Below are positions 34,530 to 44,850 of a DNA stretch of 64,000 nucleotides, piece by piece. The stretch is taken from the NCBI RefSeq assembly GCF_964237555.1, contig NC_091442.1, forward strand, positions 56,580,011 through 56,644,010, read 5' to 3'. Source of the DNA: Oryctolagus cuniculus (taxonomy: Eukaryota > Chordata > Mammalia > Lagomorpha > Leporidae). The notes under the pieces were generated by a model, which saw nothing but the letters and a program-made list of their open reading frames with translations, did no database searches and was not told the DNA's origin. A program made the translations under genes and the position numbers. Position 1 is the first letter of the stretch. Every line of letters starts with the position of its first letter.

Positions 34530-35183
34530 TTTTAAAAATAAGATAGTCTCTCATTTCTTTATTTGAAAGGCAGAAAGACTGAGAGAGACAGACAGAGAAG
34601 GAGTGAGAGAGGTCTTTTATCCACTGGCTCATTCTCTAAGCGCCTGCAATAGCCAGGGCTGGGCTGGACTGAAGCCAGGAACTCCACCTGGGTCTTCTAC
34701 ATTCATGTCAGGGACGAAAGCACTTGAGCCATCATTTGCTGCTTCCAGTGTGCACATTAGGAGGAAGATGGAGGCCGGCACCGCGGCTCACTAGGCTAAT
34801 CCACCGCCTTGCAGCGCTGGCACACCGGGTTCTAGTCCCGGTCGGGGTGCCGGATTCTGTCCTGGTTGCCCCTCTTCCAGGCCAGCTCTCTGCTGTGACC
34901 AGGGAGTGCAGTGGAGGATGGCCCAGGTGCTTGGGCCCTGCACCCCATGGGAGACCAGGATAAGTACCTGGCTCCTGCCATCGGATCAGCGTGGTGCGCC
35001 GGCCGCGGTGGCCATTGGAGGGTGAACCAACAGCAAAGGAAGACCTTTCTCTCTCTCACTGTCCACTCTGCCTGTCCAAAAAAAAAAAAAAAAAAAAAAA
35101 GAGGAAGATGGATAGATGGATTGGAAATGGAGTGGAACCCTAATCCAAGTACTCTGTTATGGGATGTGGCTGCCCAAATGGCA
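34530..35183 (-). mobile_element. C-SINE, old, split
   Basis: Pieces lie at 34,530-34,772 and 35,101-35,183. A form 3 SINE is inserted between them. Confidence 0.75.
34773..35100 (+). mobile_element. C-SINE, form 3, nested
   Basis: The TSD aggaagatgga is on both sides, with a bare poly(A) tail. Confidence 0.92.
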
Positions 35184-35382
35184 CTTTTTTTTTTTTTTAA
35201 GATTTATTTTATTTCTTTGAAAGGCAGAGTGACAGAGTGAGAGAGGGGAAAAAAGAGAGATCTTCCATCTACTGGTTGACTCCCCAAAGCTAGGCCAGGC
35301 TGAAGCCAGGTGTTACATTTGGCATGTGAGTGACAGGGGCCCAAATACTTAATCATCTTCCCCTGCTTGCTTGCTTGCTTAC

Positions 35383-35426
35383 TTTTTTTTTTTTTTTTAA
35401 GATTTATTTATTTGAAGGGCAGAGTT

Positions 35427-35465
<39 letters not shown>

Positions 35466-35733
35466 ATGAGATCTTCCATCCATTGGTTCACTCCCCAAAT
35501 GGCTGCAATGGCCAAAGGTGCTGGGCCAATCCAGAGCCAGGATCCAGGAGCTTCTTCCAGGTCTCCCACAGGGGTGCAGGGGCCCAAGGACTCGGGCCAT
35601 CTTCCATTGCTTTCCCAGGCACATTAGCAGGGAGCTGGATTGAAAGTGGAGCAGCCAGGACTGGAACTGGGGCCCACATGGGATGCCGGCACTGCAGGTG
35701 GTGGCTTTACTCGCTACTTCACGGTGCTAGCCT
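35383..35733 (-). mobile_element. C-SINE, form 1, nested
   Basis: Reversed full-length copy whose CT part carries an expanded (GACA)n at 35,437-35,463. Confidence 0.85.
35437..35463. repeat. (GACA)n microsatellite
   Basis: About seven gaca units inside the SINE. Confidence 0.92.
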
Positions 35734-35790
35734 AGGATTCTAGTGTATTAACCAGTATCTTAACCACTAGGCTAAAAAAAAAAAAAAAAA

Positions 35791-36148
35791 GGCCGGCGCC
35801 TTGGCTCACTTGGCTGATCCTCCACCTTGCGGTGCTGGCACCCTGGGTTCTAGTCCCAGTTAGGGCGATGGATTCTGTCCCAGTTGCTCCTCTTCCAGTC
35901 CAGCTCTCTGCTGTGGTCCGGGAGTGCAGTGGAGGATGGCCCAAGTGCTTGGGCCCTGCACCCACATGGGAGACCAGGAGGAAGCACCTGGCTCCTGGCT
36001 TCGGATCGGCGCAGTGCGCCAGCCATAGCAGCCATTTGGGAGGTGAACCAACGGAAGGAAGACCTTTCTCTCTGTCTCTGTCTCTGTCTCTCTCTGTCTC
36101 TCTCAGTGTCTAACCCTGCCTGTCAAAAAACAAAAAACAAACAAAAAA
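35791..36148 (+). mobile_element. C-SINE, form 2, nested
   Basis: The TSD accactaggctaaa lies before the head and after the tail. A run of A also stands directly before the head at 35,775-35,790. Confidence 0.88.
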
Positions 36149-36229
36149 AACCACTAGGCTAAATGCCTGCCACTGAGTCCCTGATGACACACATTTGTTT
36201 CATACCTTAAATATGGTTTATTTAAATGT

Positions 36230-36519
36230 ATTTTTAAAAAAGATTTACTTATTTATTTGAAAGGCAGCTAGAGAGAGAGAGAATTTTCCATCCGCTGGTT
36301 CACTCCCCGACAGCCAGGGCTGGACCAAGCTGAAGCTAGGAGCCAGGAGCTCCACTGGGTCTCTCACGGGTAGCAGGGACCCAAGCAGCTGGGCCATTCT
36401 CCATAGCCTTCCCAGCGTATTAGCAGAGAGCTGGATTGGAATTGGAGCAACCAGGACTTGAACTTGTGCTCTGATATGGGATGCCAGCATTGTAAGCTGT
36501 GCCAGAACGCCAACCCCCT
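36230..36519 (-). mobile_element. C-SINE, form 1, diverged
   Basis: Reversed copy with a shortened head ending agaacgccaaccccc. Confidence 0.8.
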
Positions 36520-36632
36520 AAATCTTTTTAAATGGCTAACTTTGGGGCATGTGTTCTGGCACAGCAGGTTAAATTGCTGTGAGGGACAATAAAATAAACT
36601 GTACATTTTTAAAGCATATAATTTGATAATTA

Positions 36633-36965
36633 TTTTTAAAGATTTATTTATTTTGAAAGGCAGAGTTACAGAGAGAGGGAGAGACAGAAAGATTGAGAGA
36701 TCAAGAGAGATCTTCCATCTGCTAGTTCACTTCCCAGAAGGCCACAACGGCCAGTGCTGGGCCAGGCTGAGGCCAGGAGCTCCATCTGGGTTTCCCACAT
36801 AGGTGACAGGGGCCCACACACTTGGATCATCTTCTGCTGTTTTTCCCCAGGCTGTCAGCAGGGAGCTGGATTGGAAGTAAAGTAGCCAAGAAATGAACCA
36901 GTCCCCATATGGGATTCTGGTGTCATAGGTGGTGGCTTAACCCAGTATGCCACAATGCCGGCCCC
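36633..36965 (-). mobile_element. C-SINE, form 1
   Basis: It is flanked by aatttgata/aatttgaca within the old L1. Confidence 0.85.
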
Positions 36966-37398
36966 TAATTTGACAGTTTTTAACCTAAGTGTATACCAGC
37001 GAAGCCACCACTACAATCAAGATAATAAACCTATCAATCACCCCCATGAATTTCCTGCTCATTTATCTATCTTTCCCCAGCCCACCCCTTTCCCAGCAGT
37101 CCCTGGGCAACCGTGTACCATCTTGCTATTACTACTGATTGGTCTTCATTTTCTAGAACTTCATATAAATGAAATGAAATACACATTCTTTCTAATATGA
37201 CTTATTTCACTCATCATAATTATTTTGAGATTCAACCATGCTGTTGCATGTATTGATAGTTCACTCCTTTTTATTATTGAGTGACATCCCATTATTTGGA
37301 TATATCACAATTTCTATACAAGTCTTTCTGTAAATATGCTTTCATATGCTTTCTTTGGGAAATACCTAGAAGTAGAATTGCTGAATCATCAATTTTTT

Positions 37399-38781
37399 TT
37401 TTTTTTTTTAAAAAGACACATTTATTCAGCGTCATGATCAGACTATTACATTTAGCAATCAACAGCATGGGTGCAAAAGAAAAAAAAAAGAAAAAACTAC
37501 ATTAAAACCCTTTGTTGGAATGCTTTACACTTTCCACAGAACAGAAACTAAAATAACCTGTTATACAATTAGTCACAAATACAGTCCTTGAGTTTTTTTG
37601 CCCATACACATGAGTATTGTCTAAAACATGTCTTCTTTGTAGCAGCTAGGCCCTGCCACCACTGTGCTTGGCTGAGTTCACAAATCTGTTGTAACCTGTA
37701 GCTTCCCTGTCACTTCTCTGGCTCTCCTCTCCTGCTAAGCTTTGTTTCCTGGCAGTTATTAAAACCTTCTGCCACTGCCATAGCTGCTGCTGCTGCTAGA
37801 ACCACCATAGCCACCTTGATTTCGTGGTTTGGCAAAATATTGGCCGCCACCACCATAGGGGCCAGAGCTTCTGCCTCCAAAATTTCCTCCCTTCATGGGT
37901 CCAAAATTTGAAGATTGATTGTTGTAATTGCCAAAATCATTGTAGCCTCCGCTGCCTCCAAAATTGCTTCCGTCATTACCAAATCCATTGTAACCATCCC
38001 CACTGCCACCATAACCACCTCCACCGCGGCTGCCGCCGAAGCCACCACGACCACTGAAGTTTCCTCCACGACCAAAGTTGTCATTGCCACCAAAACCACC
38101 TCCACGACCACCACCAAAGTTTCCAGAACCACTTCGACCTCTCGGGGTGGACGAAGCGCTGGCCATCTCCTGCTTCGACAGGGCCTTCCTCACTTCACAG
38201 TTGTGGCCGTTCACAGTGTGGTATTTCTGAATGACAATCTTATCCACGGAGTCATGGTCGTCGAAGGTCACAAAAGCAAAGCTCCTCTTCTTGCCACTGC
38301 CTCGATCAGTCATGATCTCAATCACCTCGATTTTCCCGTACTGCTCAAAGTAATCTCGGAGGTGATGCTCTTCAGTGTCTTCTTTAATGCCACCCACGAA
38401 GATCTTTTTCACAGTGAGGTGGGCACCTGGTCTTTGGGAATCTTCTCTCGACACAGCCCTCTTTGGTTCCACAACTCTTCCATCCACTTTGTGTGGCCTT
38501 GCGTTCATGGCCGCATCCACCTCCTCCACGGTGGCGTAGGTGACAAACCCAAAGCCCCTGGAGCGCTTGGTGTTCGGGTCTCTCATTACCACGCAGTCCG
38601 TGAGCGTGCCCCATTGCTCAAAATGGCTCCTCAGGCTCTCATCGGTCGTCTCAAAGCTCAGCCCTCCGATGAAGAGCTTCCGCAGCTGCTCGGGCTCCTT
38701 GGGCGACTCTGACTTCGACATGACGGCGGTGGGAAGAGAGAACTCGACGATGCTTCCTCGGCGGCGTCCGCAAGCAGAAAG
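37399..38781 (-). pseudogene. HNRNPA1: HNRNPA1 processed retrocopy with intact coding frame
   Basis: A full-length intronless copy of the mRNA for hnRNP A1, a nuclear RNA-binding protein of splicing and mRNA export. The frame at 37,759-38,721 (minus) is open for 320 codons, the length of the A1-A isoform. RRM1 lies at about residues 14-95 and RRM2 at about 105-180, both with RNP motifs. An RGG/glycine-rich region follows from about 195, and the M9-like transport segment (NNQSSNFGPMKGGNFGGRSS) lies near 265-284. I see three places unlike the usual protein: Ser for Gly in RNP1 of RRM2 (KKRSFAFV), SSTPRG for SSSQRG, and GGSGGYND for GGGGSYND. A short 5' UTR, a 3' UTR with AATAAA (plus 37,421-37,426) and a poly(A) tail are present. 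The TSD tgaatcatcaatttttt lies at 37,382-37,398 and 38,782-38,798, the mark of L1-driven retroposition. It sits in an old L1. No promoter is evident, and expression is unproven. Confidence 0.93.
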
Positions 38782-39184
38782 TGAATCATCAATTTTTTAA
38801 GAAGCTGCCAAACTGTTTCTCAGAGTGACTATCTCTTTTTCAGTCCCATTTGCAGTATGTGAGATTTGTACTTGCACTAATAGATGTGGGATAATCTCTC
38901 ATTGTGGTTTTAATTTACATTTCCATGATGACTAATGATGTTTATCTTCTTTTATGAGCTTATTTGACATCCTTATACATTCTTAGTGAATCATCAGTTC
39001 AAATTATTTGCCCATTTTTTTTAAAAAGTGGGTTGTTTGTCTTCTTTTTGACTTGCACAGGTTATTTATATATTCTACATACAGACAAATCCTTTGTCAG
39101 ATATGTGCTTTTTTTTAGATTTTTTTTTAAATATTTTTCTCCAGTTTATGGCTTGCCCTTTTACTTTTATAACTTCTCTTTTTC

Positions 39185-39728
39185 TTAAAAATAATTATTT
39201 ATTTGAGAAGCTGAGAGGTGGAAGGAGAGGTGGGGTTGGGCCTGGGCCAAAGCTGGAAGACAGTAATGTAATCCAGGTCCTCTGTGTTGGTGGCAGGAAC
39301 CCAGTTATTTGAACCATCTCTGCTGCCTTCCAGGGTCTGCATCGGCCAGAAGGTAGAGTCAAGAACCAGAACTAGAGCTTGAAATTGAACCCAGGGGCCG
39401 GCGCTGTGGAGCAGTAGGTTAATCCTCGGCTTGTGGTGCCTGCATCCCATAGGGGCACCAGTTCTAGTCCCAGCTGATCCTTTTCTGATCCAGCTCTCTG
39501 CTATGGCCTGGGAAGGCAGAGGAAGATGGCCCAGCTCCAGCCGTTGCAGCCATTCAGGGAGTGAACCAATAGAAGGAAGACCTTTCTATCTCTCTCTCCC
39601 TCTCACTATCTGTAACTCTACCTCTCAAATAAATAAATAAAATTAAAAAAAAAGAAGGAAAGAAATTGAACCCAGATACTCTATGTGGGATGCAGATTTC
39701 TTAACCCCTAGGCTACATACCTGATCCC
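39185..39728 (-). mobile_element. C-SINE, old, split
   Basis: Pieces lie at 39,185-39,396 and 39,656-39,728. A younger SINE lies between. Confidence 0.72.
39397..39655 (+). mobile_element. C-SINE, internally deleted, nested
   Basis: The TSD aaattgaacccag is on both sides. The middle (the cttgggcccctgcaccc part) is missing, leaving about 260 bp. Confidence 0.88.
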
Positions 39729-39739
39729 TTGTAACTTTT

Positions 39740-40090
39740 ATTTTTTTTTAAGATTTATTTATTTACTTTGAAAGAGTTACACACAGAGAGAAGGAGAGGC
39801 AGAGAGAGAGAGAGGGAGAGAGAGAGAGAGAAAGAGAGTCTTCCATCCACTGGTTCATTCCTCAGTTGGCCACAACGGCCCAGAGCTATGCTAATCCGAA
39901 GCCAGGAGCCAGGAGCTTCCTCTGGGTCTCCCACATGGGTGCAGGGGCCCAAGGACTTGGGCCATCTTCTACTGCTTTCCCAGGCCATAGCAGAGATTGG
40001 AAATGGAGCAGCCAGGACTCGAAGCAGTGCCCATATGGGATGCCGGTGCTGCAGGCAGCAGCTTTACCTGCTACGCCACAGCACTGGCCC
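39740..40090 (-). mobile_element. C-SINE, form 1
   Basis: Target repeat cttgtaactttta/cctgtaacttt. It is followed by a (TTTC)n(TC)n tract at 40,098-40,131. Confidence 0.87.
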
Positions 40091-40163
40091 CTGTAACTTT
40101 CTTTCTTTCTTTCTCTCTCTCTCTCTCTCTTTTTTAAAGAAAGGTTAGAAAGGTTATAGGTTG

Positions 40164-40476
40164 GTTTTTTTTTTTTTTTTCCAGATAGAGTTAGACAGTG
40201 AGAGAGCAAGGTCTTCCTTCCATTGGTTCACCCCCCAAAATGGCCGCTAAGGCTGGAGCTATGCCGATCTGAAGCCAGAGCCAGGAGCCAGGTGCTTCCT
40301 CCTGGTCTCCCATGCAGGTGCAGGGGCCCAAGCACTTGGGCCATCCTCCACTGCCTTCCCGGGCCACAGCAGAGAGCTGGACTGGAAGAGGAGCAACTGG
40401 GACTAGAACCTGGTGCCTATATAGGATGCTGGCGCCACAGATGGAGGATTAACCAAGTGAGCCATGGCGCCGCCCC
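40164..40476 (-). mobile_element. C-SINE, form 2
   Basis: Reversed copy ending aaccaagtgagccatggcgc. Confidence 0.85.
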
Positions 40477-40500
40477 CCACCCCCTTTTTAAAAGAGAAAA

Positions 40501-40797
40501 AAGTTGGTGTTGTGGGACAGGGGGTTAAGCCACCTGCTATGCAGGCATCCCATGTGAGAACAGATTCCAGTCCCAGCTGCTCCAGTTTCAGTCCAGCTTC
40601 CTGCTAATGTGCCTGGGAAAGTAGCAGAAGCTGGCCCAAGTGTTTGGGCCCCTGCTACTCATGTGAGAGACCCAGTTGAAGTTCCTGGCTCCTGGCTTTG
40701 GCTTGGCTCACTCCTGGCCACTGCAGCCATTTGGGGAGTAAACCAGCAGATGGAAAATCTTGTCTCTCTGTAACTCTGACTTCAAATAAATAGATAC

Positions 40798-40838
<41 letters not shown>
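40501..40838 (+). mobile_element. C-SINE, diverged form 1 with very long poly(A)
   Basis: A 38-base uninterrupted A run ends the copy (40,801-40,838). Confidence 0.82.
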
Positions 40839-40840
<2 letters not shown>

Positions 40841-41051
40841 TGAGCTCAGGGATTTGAATCCCAGCTGAAGCACTGCATAAATGACAGAAAGTTCTGTATG
40901 AGAGCTTTATACGACGGACTGAATTACAACGCAAGATGAACTCTGATTTGCAAGGTAGCTACTGTTAAAGTGAGGGCATTAAGCTGGAAAGGATAGAACC
41001 CGCTAAGTTGGGTTGGGAATGTATAGAAGGACTCTGATTGAAACTGGGAAT

Positions 41052-41386
41052 GGCCGGCGCCGCAGCTCAATAGGCTAATCCTCTGCCTGTGGCACCAGCA
41101 CCCCTGGTTCTAGTCCTGGTCGGGGTGCTGGATTCTGTCCCGGTTGCCCCTCTTCCAGGCCAGCTCTCTGCTGTGGCCCGGGAGTGCAGTGGAGGATGGC
41201 CCAAGTGCTTGGGCCCCTGCACCTGCATGGGAGACCAGGATAAGTACCTGGCTCCTGCCTTCGGATCAGCATGGTGTGCCGGCCGTGGCGACCATTGGAG
41301 GCTGAACCAACAGTAAAGGAAGACCTTTCTCTGTCTCTCTCTCTCACTGTCCACTCTGCCTGTCAAAAAAACAAAACAAAACAAAA
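41052..41386 (+). mobile_element. C-SINE, form 3
   Basis: TSD aactgggaatg/aactgggaacg. The tail is (AAAAC)n. Confidence 0.9.
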
Positions 41387-41432
41387 ACTGGGAACGTCAG
41401 GCTCTTAAATGTTGGTGTCTCTTCTTTGACAG

Positions 41433-41576
41433 TGGATGAGGCCTCCTGCCCCAGTGGAAAGCAGCCACTCCCTACTTTTCCAGTCCCATCTGACAGTTAT
41501 GATTCCCCTGAGGAGCCTCCTCCACCTGCCCTGTTTGCTATAAGCTCTGTAACGAGATTCCAGCAGGTCCCTAAAG
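41433..41576 (+). CDS. Candidate internal coding exon, gene unknown
   Basis: A 144-nt segment is bounded by a good acceptor (pyrimidine-rich gttggtgtctcttctttgac followed by AG at 41,431-41,432) and a donor (AAAG|GTATGG at 41,576/41,577). One frame is open throughout: 2 nt, 47 codons, 1 nt, so the exon is phase-symmetric and could be skipped without a frame shift. The other two frames contain stops. The peptide is hydrophilic and proline-rich, with a DSYDSPEEPPPPALFAISS stretch, which suggests a disordered linker. I do not recognise the protein. The segment is unique between SINEs. If real, it could belong to the rightward transcript of the CpG-island promoter 10 kb upstream. Splice logic alone supports this call. 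Confidence 0.42.
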
Positions 41577-41801
41577 GTATGGGATAGAAAGTGTGAGCCA
41601 TGGGGAGACTTCTTGAGTGTTCTAAATTAGACAGGAAGCACTCTAAGTTAGACAGGAATGTGGAGAACATAGAAGAAAAAGAAAAGATACTAAGGGATAA
41701 CAGTGGAGGAAGGGATTCAGAGCCTTAGGGAAACTGGAATGTTAGCCTGGATTTTGTCATTTAAGACCTACTGAACCATACTGGAAGGGTCCAGAAGGCA
41801 T
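41577..41801. other. Unique spacer with a short direct repeat
   Basis: The phrases tctaaattagacaggaagca and tctaagttagacaggaatgt stand about 20 bp apart near 41,620-41,660. No other feature is seen. Confidence 0.5.
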
Positions 41802-41913
41802 ACCTTTTTTTTTTTCTTTGTTTGTTTTAAAGATTTATTTATTTATTTGAAAGAGTTACAGAGAGACAGAGGCAGAGAGAGAGAGAGAGAAAATCTTCCA
41901 TCTGCTGGTTCAC

Positions 41914-42117
41914 TGTGGGGAGCAGCTCGGACTAGACTAAGTTACTGGAATTAAGACTTATTCTATACATCTGCTCTCCTCTGTGGGGAGCAGCTCGGAC
42001 TAGACTAAGTTACTGGAATTAAGACTTATTCTATACATCTGCTCTCCTCTGTGGGGAGCAGCTCGGACTAGACTGTTACTGGAATTAAGACTTATTCTAT
42101 GCATCTGCTCTCCCACA
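41914..42117. repeat. 68-bp tandem triplication at the LTR start
   Basis: Units start at 41,914, 41,982 and 42,050, each with TGTGGGGAGCAGCTCGGACT. The first two are identical by eye. The third lacks two bases and runs on into the normal LTR. Confidence 0.93.
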
Positions 42118-42509
42118 ATATGGCGCTGGGAGAGAAGAAAACAGCTTCTGTACAGCTGCCTCCAGTTCAACCAATTAACTGTAGGACTTGCTCCTGATTG
42201 GAGAGCAGCGTACTCAGCCGAGTTGGGATTGGCAGAGGAGGACTATAAAGGAGGAGAGAGACGGCATGCACCGGGAACATCTATGGGGAACATCTAAGGG
42301 AACCCGTGCAGCCCCCGAGAGACCCGGCCGGCGGTGTGCCGCTCCCCTGCGGAAGTGGGGAATGTGGCCAGGGGGAACTGCCCTTCCACGGAGGTGGAAG
42401 GGATAGTAGCCAACCCGGGAAGAACCAGCAGCAAACCCGGGGAGGGCCGAGCAGACCAAAGAACAGCGCAGGGTCCTGTGTTGCTCCTCCACGAAGAGGG
42501 GGAGCGACA
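41914..42509 (+). mobile_element. Solo LTR of the same retrotransposon family, with triplicated 5' end
   Basis: A 596-bp LTR starts TGTGGGGAGC and ends GGAGCGACA. A 6-bp TSD, gttcac, flanks it (41,908-41,913 and 42,510-42,515). It aligns with the 461-bp LTRs of the element at 23.3-25.7 kb with roughly 15-20 differences, plus two extra 68-bp units at the start. TATAAAG lies at 42,244-42,250. No interior or second LTR is present, as expected after LTR-LTR recombination. Confidence 0.9.
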
Positions 42510-42759
42510 GTTCACCCCCCAAATGGCCGCAAAGGCTAGAGCTTGGCAGATCCAAAGCCAGGAGCCAGGAGCCAGGAGCTTCCTCTGGGTCTCTCAAGCA
42601 GGTATAGAGGCCTAAGCACTTGAGCCATCTTCTGCTGCTTTCTCAGGCCATAGCAGAGAGCTGGATTGGAAGAGGAGCTGCTGAGCCTGGAACCAGTGCC
42701 CCTGTGGTATGCTGGCACTGCAGGCAGTGGCTTTACCTGCTACGCCACAGCGCTGGCCC

Positions 42760-43089
42760 TCAGAAGGCATACCTTTTACCACTGCTGTGAAAAGTGAATT
42801 TTTGAGGGAACTCCAGCATCCTTGAGCTCTGCGATCATCCTTCTCTAGGCCAGACTTTTCAGTGGGAACTGCAGTCGCTGAACCAGAAGACCTAAATGCA
42901 ATAGGGCTAATTGGATCCTGGGATGCTAGGGGCCCAGTGGTAACCCTGTTCCATGAAAGGCAAGGTGGGCATGGACAGCAGAGTCAAAGCAGCAATCAGA
43001 ATGGTCTCACTTGCCCATATCTGTATGCACTTGGCCAGTTGATCATAGTGTCCTAGGAGTGAAATAATGGGAGCCTATTATATTCTCAT
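42760..43089. other. Unique spacer
   Basis: No repeat or convincing splice pattern was recognised. Confidence 0.4.
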
Positions 43090-43424
43090 TTTTTAAAAGA
43101 TTTACTTATTTATTTGAGAGGCAGAATTACAGAGAGAGGAGGAGACAGAAAGAGAGGTCTTCCATCTGCTGCTTCACTCCCCAAATGGCTGCAATGGCCA
43201 GAGCTGGGCCAATCCGAAGCCAGGAGCCAGGAGCTTCTTCCAGGTCTCCCACGTGGGTGCAGGGGCCCAAGGATTTGGGCCATCTTCCACTACTTTCCCA
43301 GCTTTCTCAGGCCATTAGCAGAAGCTGGATTGGAAGAGGAGCAGCCAGGACATGAACCAGGTCCCCTGTGGGATGCCGGCACCACAGGCAGAGGCTTAAC
43401 CTACTACAGCACAGTGCCAGCCCC
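43090..43424 (-). mobile_element. C-SINE, form 1
   Basis: Full-length reversed copy with a small duplication in the body (ctttcccagctttctcaggc). Confidence 0.85.
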
Positions 43425-43439
43425 CTGCTAAGTTCTTAC

Positions 43440-43930
43440 CTGATTTGTATAAGCAGAAAGCCCTAGGACAAGAGCTCACAGAGACTGAAGAGTCCCACAA
43501 CAGCTTTCTGTAAGCTGCAGAGCCAGAAAAGCAGGCAGAAGAAACCTGAGAACCAGGGAGGCTGATAATGTGCACCCCAGTCTGACGTTCAAGGCCTCAG
43601 AGCCCCTGCAGGGTGGCTGGTGCTGGGCCAAGAGTCCAAGGGCCAACGAACATGGAGTCTGATGTTGTTCAAGGGCAGCAGCAGGAGAAAAATGCACCCC
43701 ACCTGGGGGAAGAACTAGAGAGAATTTTCCTCTGCTTCCACTCTGCTGTTCCATCCGGGCCCCGCAGCTGATTGGATTGTATACAGCCACACCGAGGGTG
43801 GGTCTCCCCTAATCAGTTTACTGACCCACATGCCAATCTTCTCTCAAAATACCCTCACAGGCACCCAGAAGTATACCAATTCTCTAGTCATCCCTCAGTC
43901 GTCGCCTAAATTTAACACTCACATATGGGC
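43440..43930 (-). repeat. Old ERVL-type LTR remnant, reversed
   Basis: Read on the minus strand it has 'ctgggtgcctgtgagggtat', 'gacccaccctcggtgtgg', 'caatccaatcagctgcgg'. This order fits a common old mammalian LTR (MLT2-like, family uncertain). The same family is present forward at 44.85 kb. Confidence 0.45.
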
Positions 43931-44116
43931 TGTTAAACATAGATGCTTAGGCACCAAGGCAACCTGCTGCCACAACCACTGTGTGCTCAGTGTGCCAGCA
44001 ACAGAGACTAGCTCTAAGTCCCCAAGGTGACCAGTTCCCTAGGGTGACCAGTTAGCTACCTGGTAGCGGACTAATTACATTGGTCCACTTCCTCATAGAA
44101 CAAGCAGGGTTTTCAT

Positions 44117-44432
44117 TCTTTTAAAGATTGATTGATTTGAAAGGCAGACTGACAGGGAAAGAGGGAGAGGAAGAGAGAGATCTTCCATTCACTGGTTCAT
44201 ATCCTGAATGGCCACAACAGCCAAGTGTGGACCTGGAGCCAGGAACTCCATCCTGGTCTCCCACATGGGTGACAGGGCCAAGGTTCTTGGTCTGTCTTCA
44301 GCTGTTTTCCCAGACAGATTAGCAGGAAGCTAGATCGGAAGCAGAGCAGCCAGGATTTGAACCGGTGCTCTTATATGGGATGCCAGCATCACAGGCTATT
44401 GTTTAACTCTCTGTGCTACAACACTAACCCCC
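44117..44432 (-). mobile_element. C-SINE, old
   Basis: Reversed copy ending gctacaacactaaccccc. Confidence 0.78.
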
Positions 44433-44850
44433 AGTATTTTATTCTTAGTGGAATAGACATTTTCTGTAGATTCAGATTTGCCTTCCCTGCATGCAATGCT
44501 TGTGCCTAAACTATCTATGGAATTATAGAATGACTTCATTACCATCCTGGTATCCCACCAGCACTGCTTTTGATCAGGGAACTCAGATTACAGCAAAAGA
44601 GGTCTACACTCATAGGATTTGCTAGTCTTGCTATGTTCCCTACCATCCTGTGGCAGAATGGTGGAAAGACCTTTTGAGGACTTGCTAAAGTTCCAGCTAG
44701 TTTGCAGTACCTTGAAGGGCTGGAACAAGATTCTTCAAAAGCCTATGTGTGCTGAATTTATGTCCAGTATATGGTGCTGTTTCTTCCATAGCCAGTATCC
44801 ATAGGCCCTGAAATAAAGGAGTAGAAGTGGGAGTGGTACCACTCACCATG
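44433..44850. other. Unique spacer
   Basis: No repeat or gene was recognised. Confidence 0.35.

Larger units (their letters stand above)
33146..34530 (-). mobile_element. Old L1 3' part, antisense, in pieces
   Basis: Phrases in L1 antisense order: 'ttcacaaagttacacaac', 'tcatcacccaaaaagaaacc', 'cctctggcaatcatgagg', then beyond a SINE 'ctttatttcttcatgtggat' and 'actgcctagtatcctttcat'. Two C-SINEs (33,393 and 34,206) interrupt it. Confidence 0.65.
35185..36172 (-). mobile_element. C-SINE, old, split twice
   Basis: Pieces lie at 35,185-35,380, 35,734-35,790 and 36,149-36,172. Two younger SINEs lie inside. Confidence 0.7.
36590..39190 (-). mobile_element. Old L1 3' part, antisense, split by a SINE and a retrocopy
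   Basis: L1 pieces lie at 36,590-36,632, 36,966-37,398 and 38,799-39,185. Antisense phrases run in order: 'cactacaatcaagataat', 'cttcattttctagaacttca', 'attttgagattcaaccatg', 'aatacctagaagtagaattg', and after the retrocopy 'aagaagctgccaaactgttt' and 'acagacaaatcctttgtcag'. Confidence 0.75.
41819..42759 (-). mobile_element. C-SINE, form 1, split by a solo LTR
   Basis: Pieces lie at 41,819-41,913 and 42,516-42,759. The SINE's TSD cagaaggcatacctttt lies at 41,802-41,818 and again from 42,760. Confidence 0.92.

Noticed and set aside
35437..35463. Regular short repeats considered as an array
   Set aside because: A plain (GACA)n microsatellite inside a SINE. No spacers, so not CRISPR-like.
37915..38712. 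265-codon plus frame opposite HNRNPA1
   Set aside because: Antisense shadow of the repetitive glycine codons and RRM coding sequence of the retrocopy.
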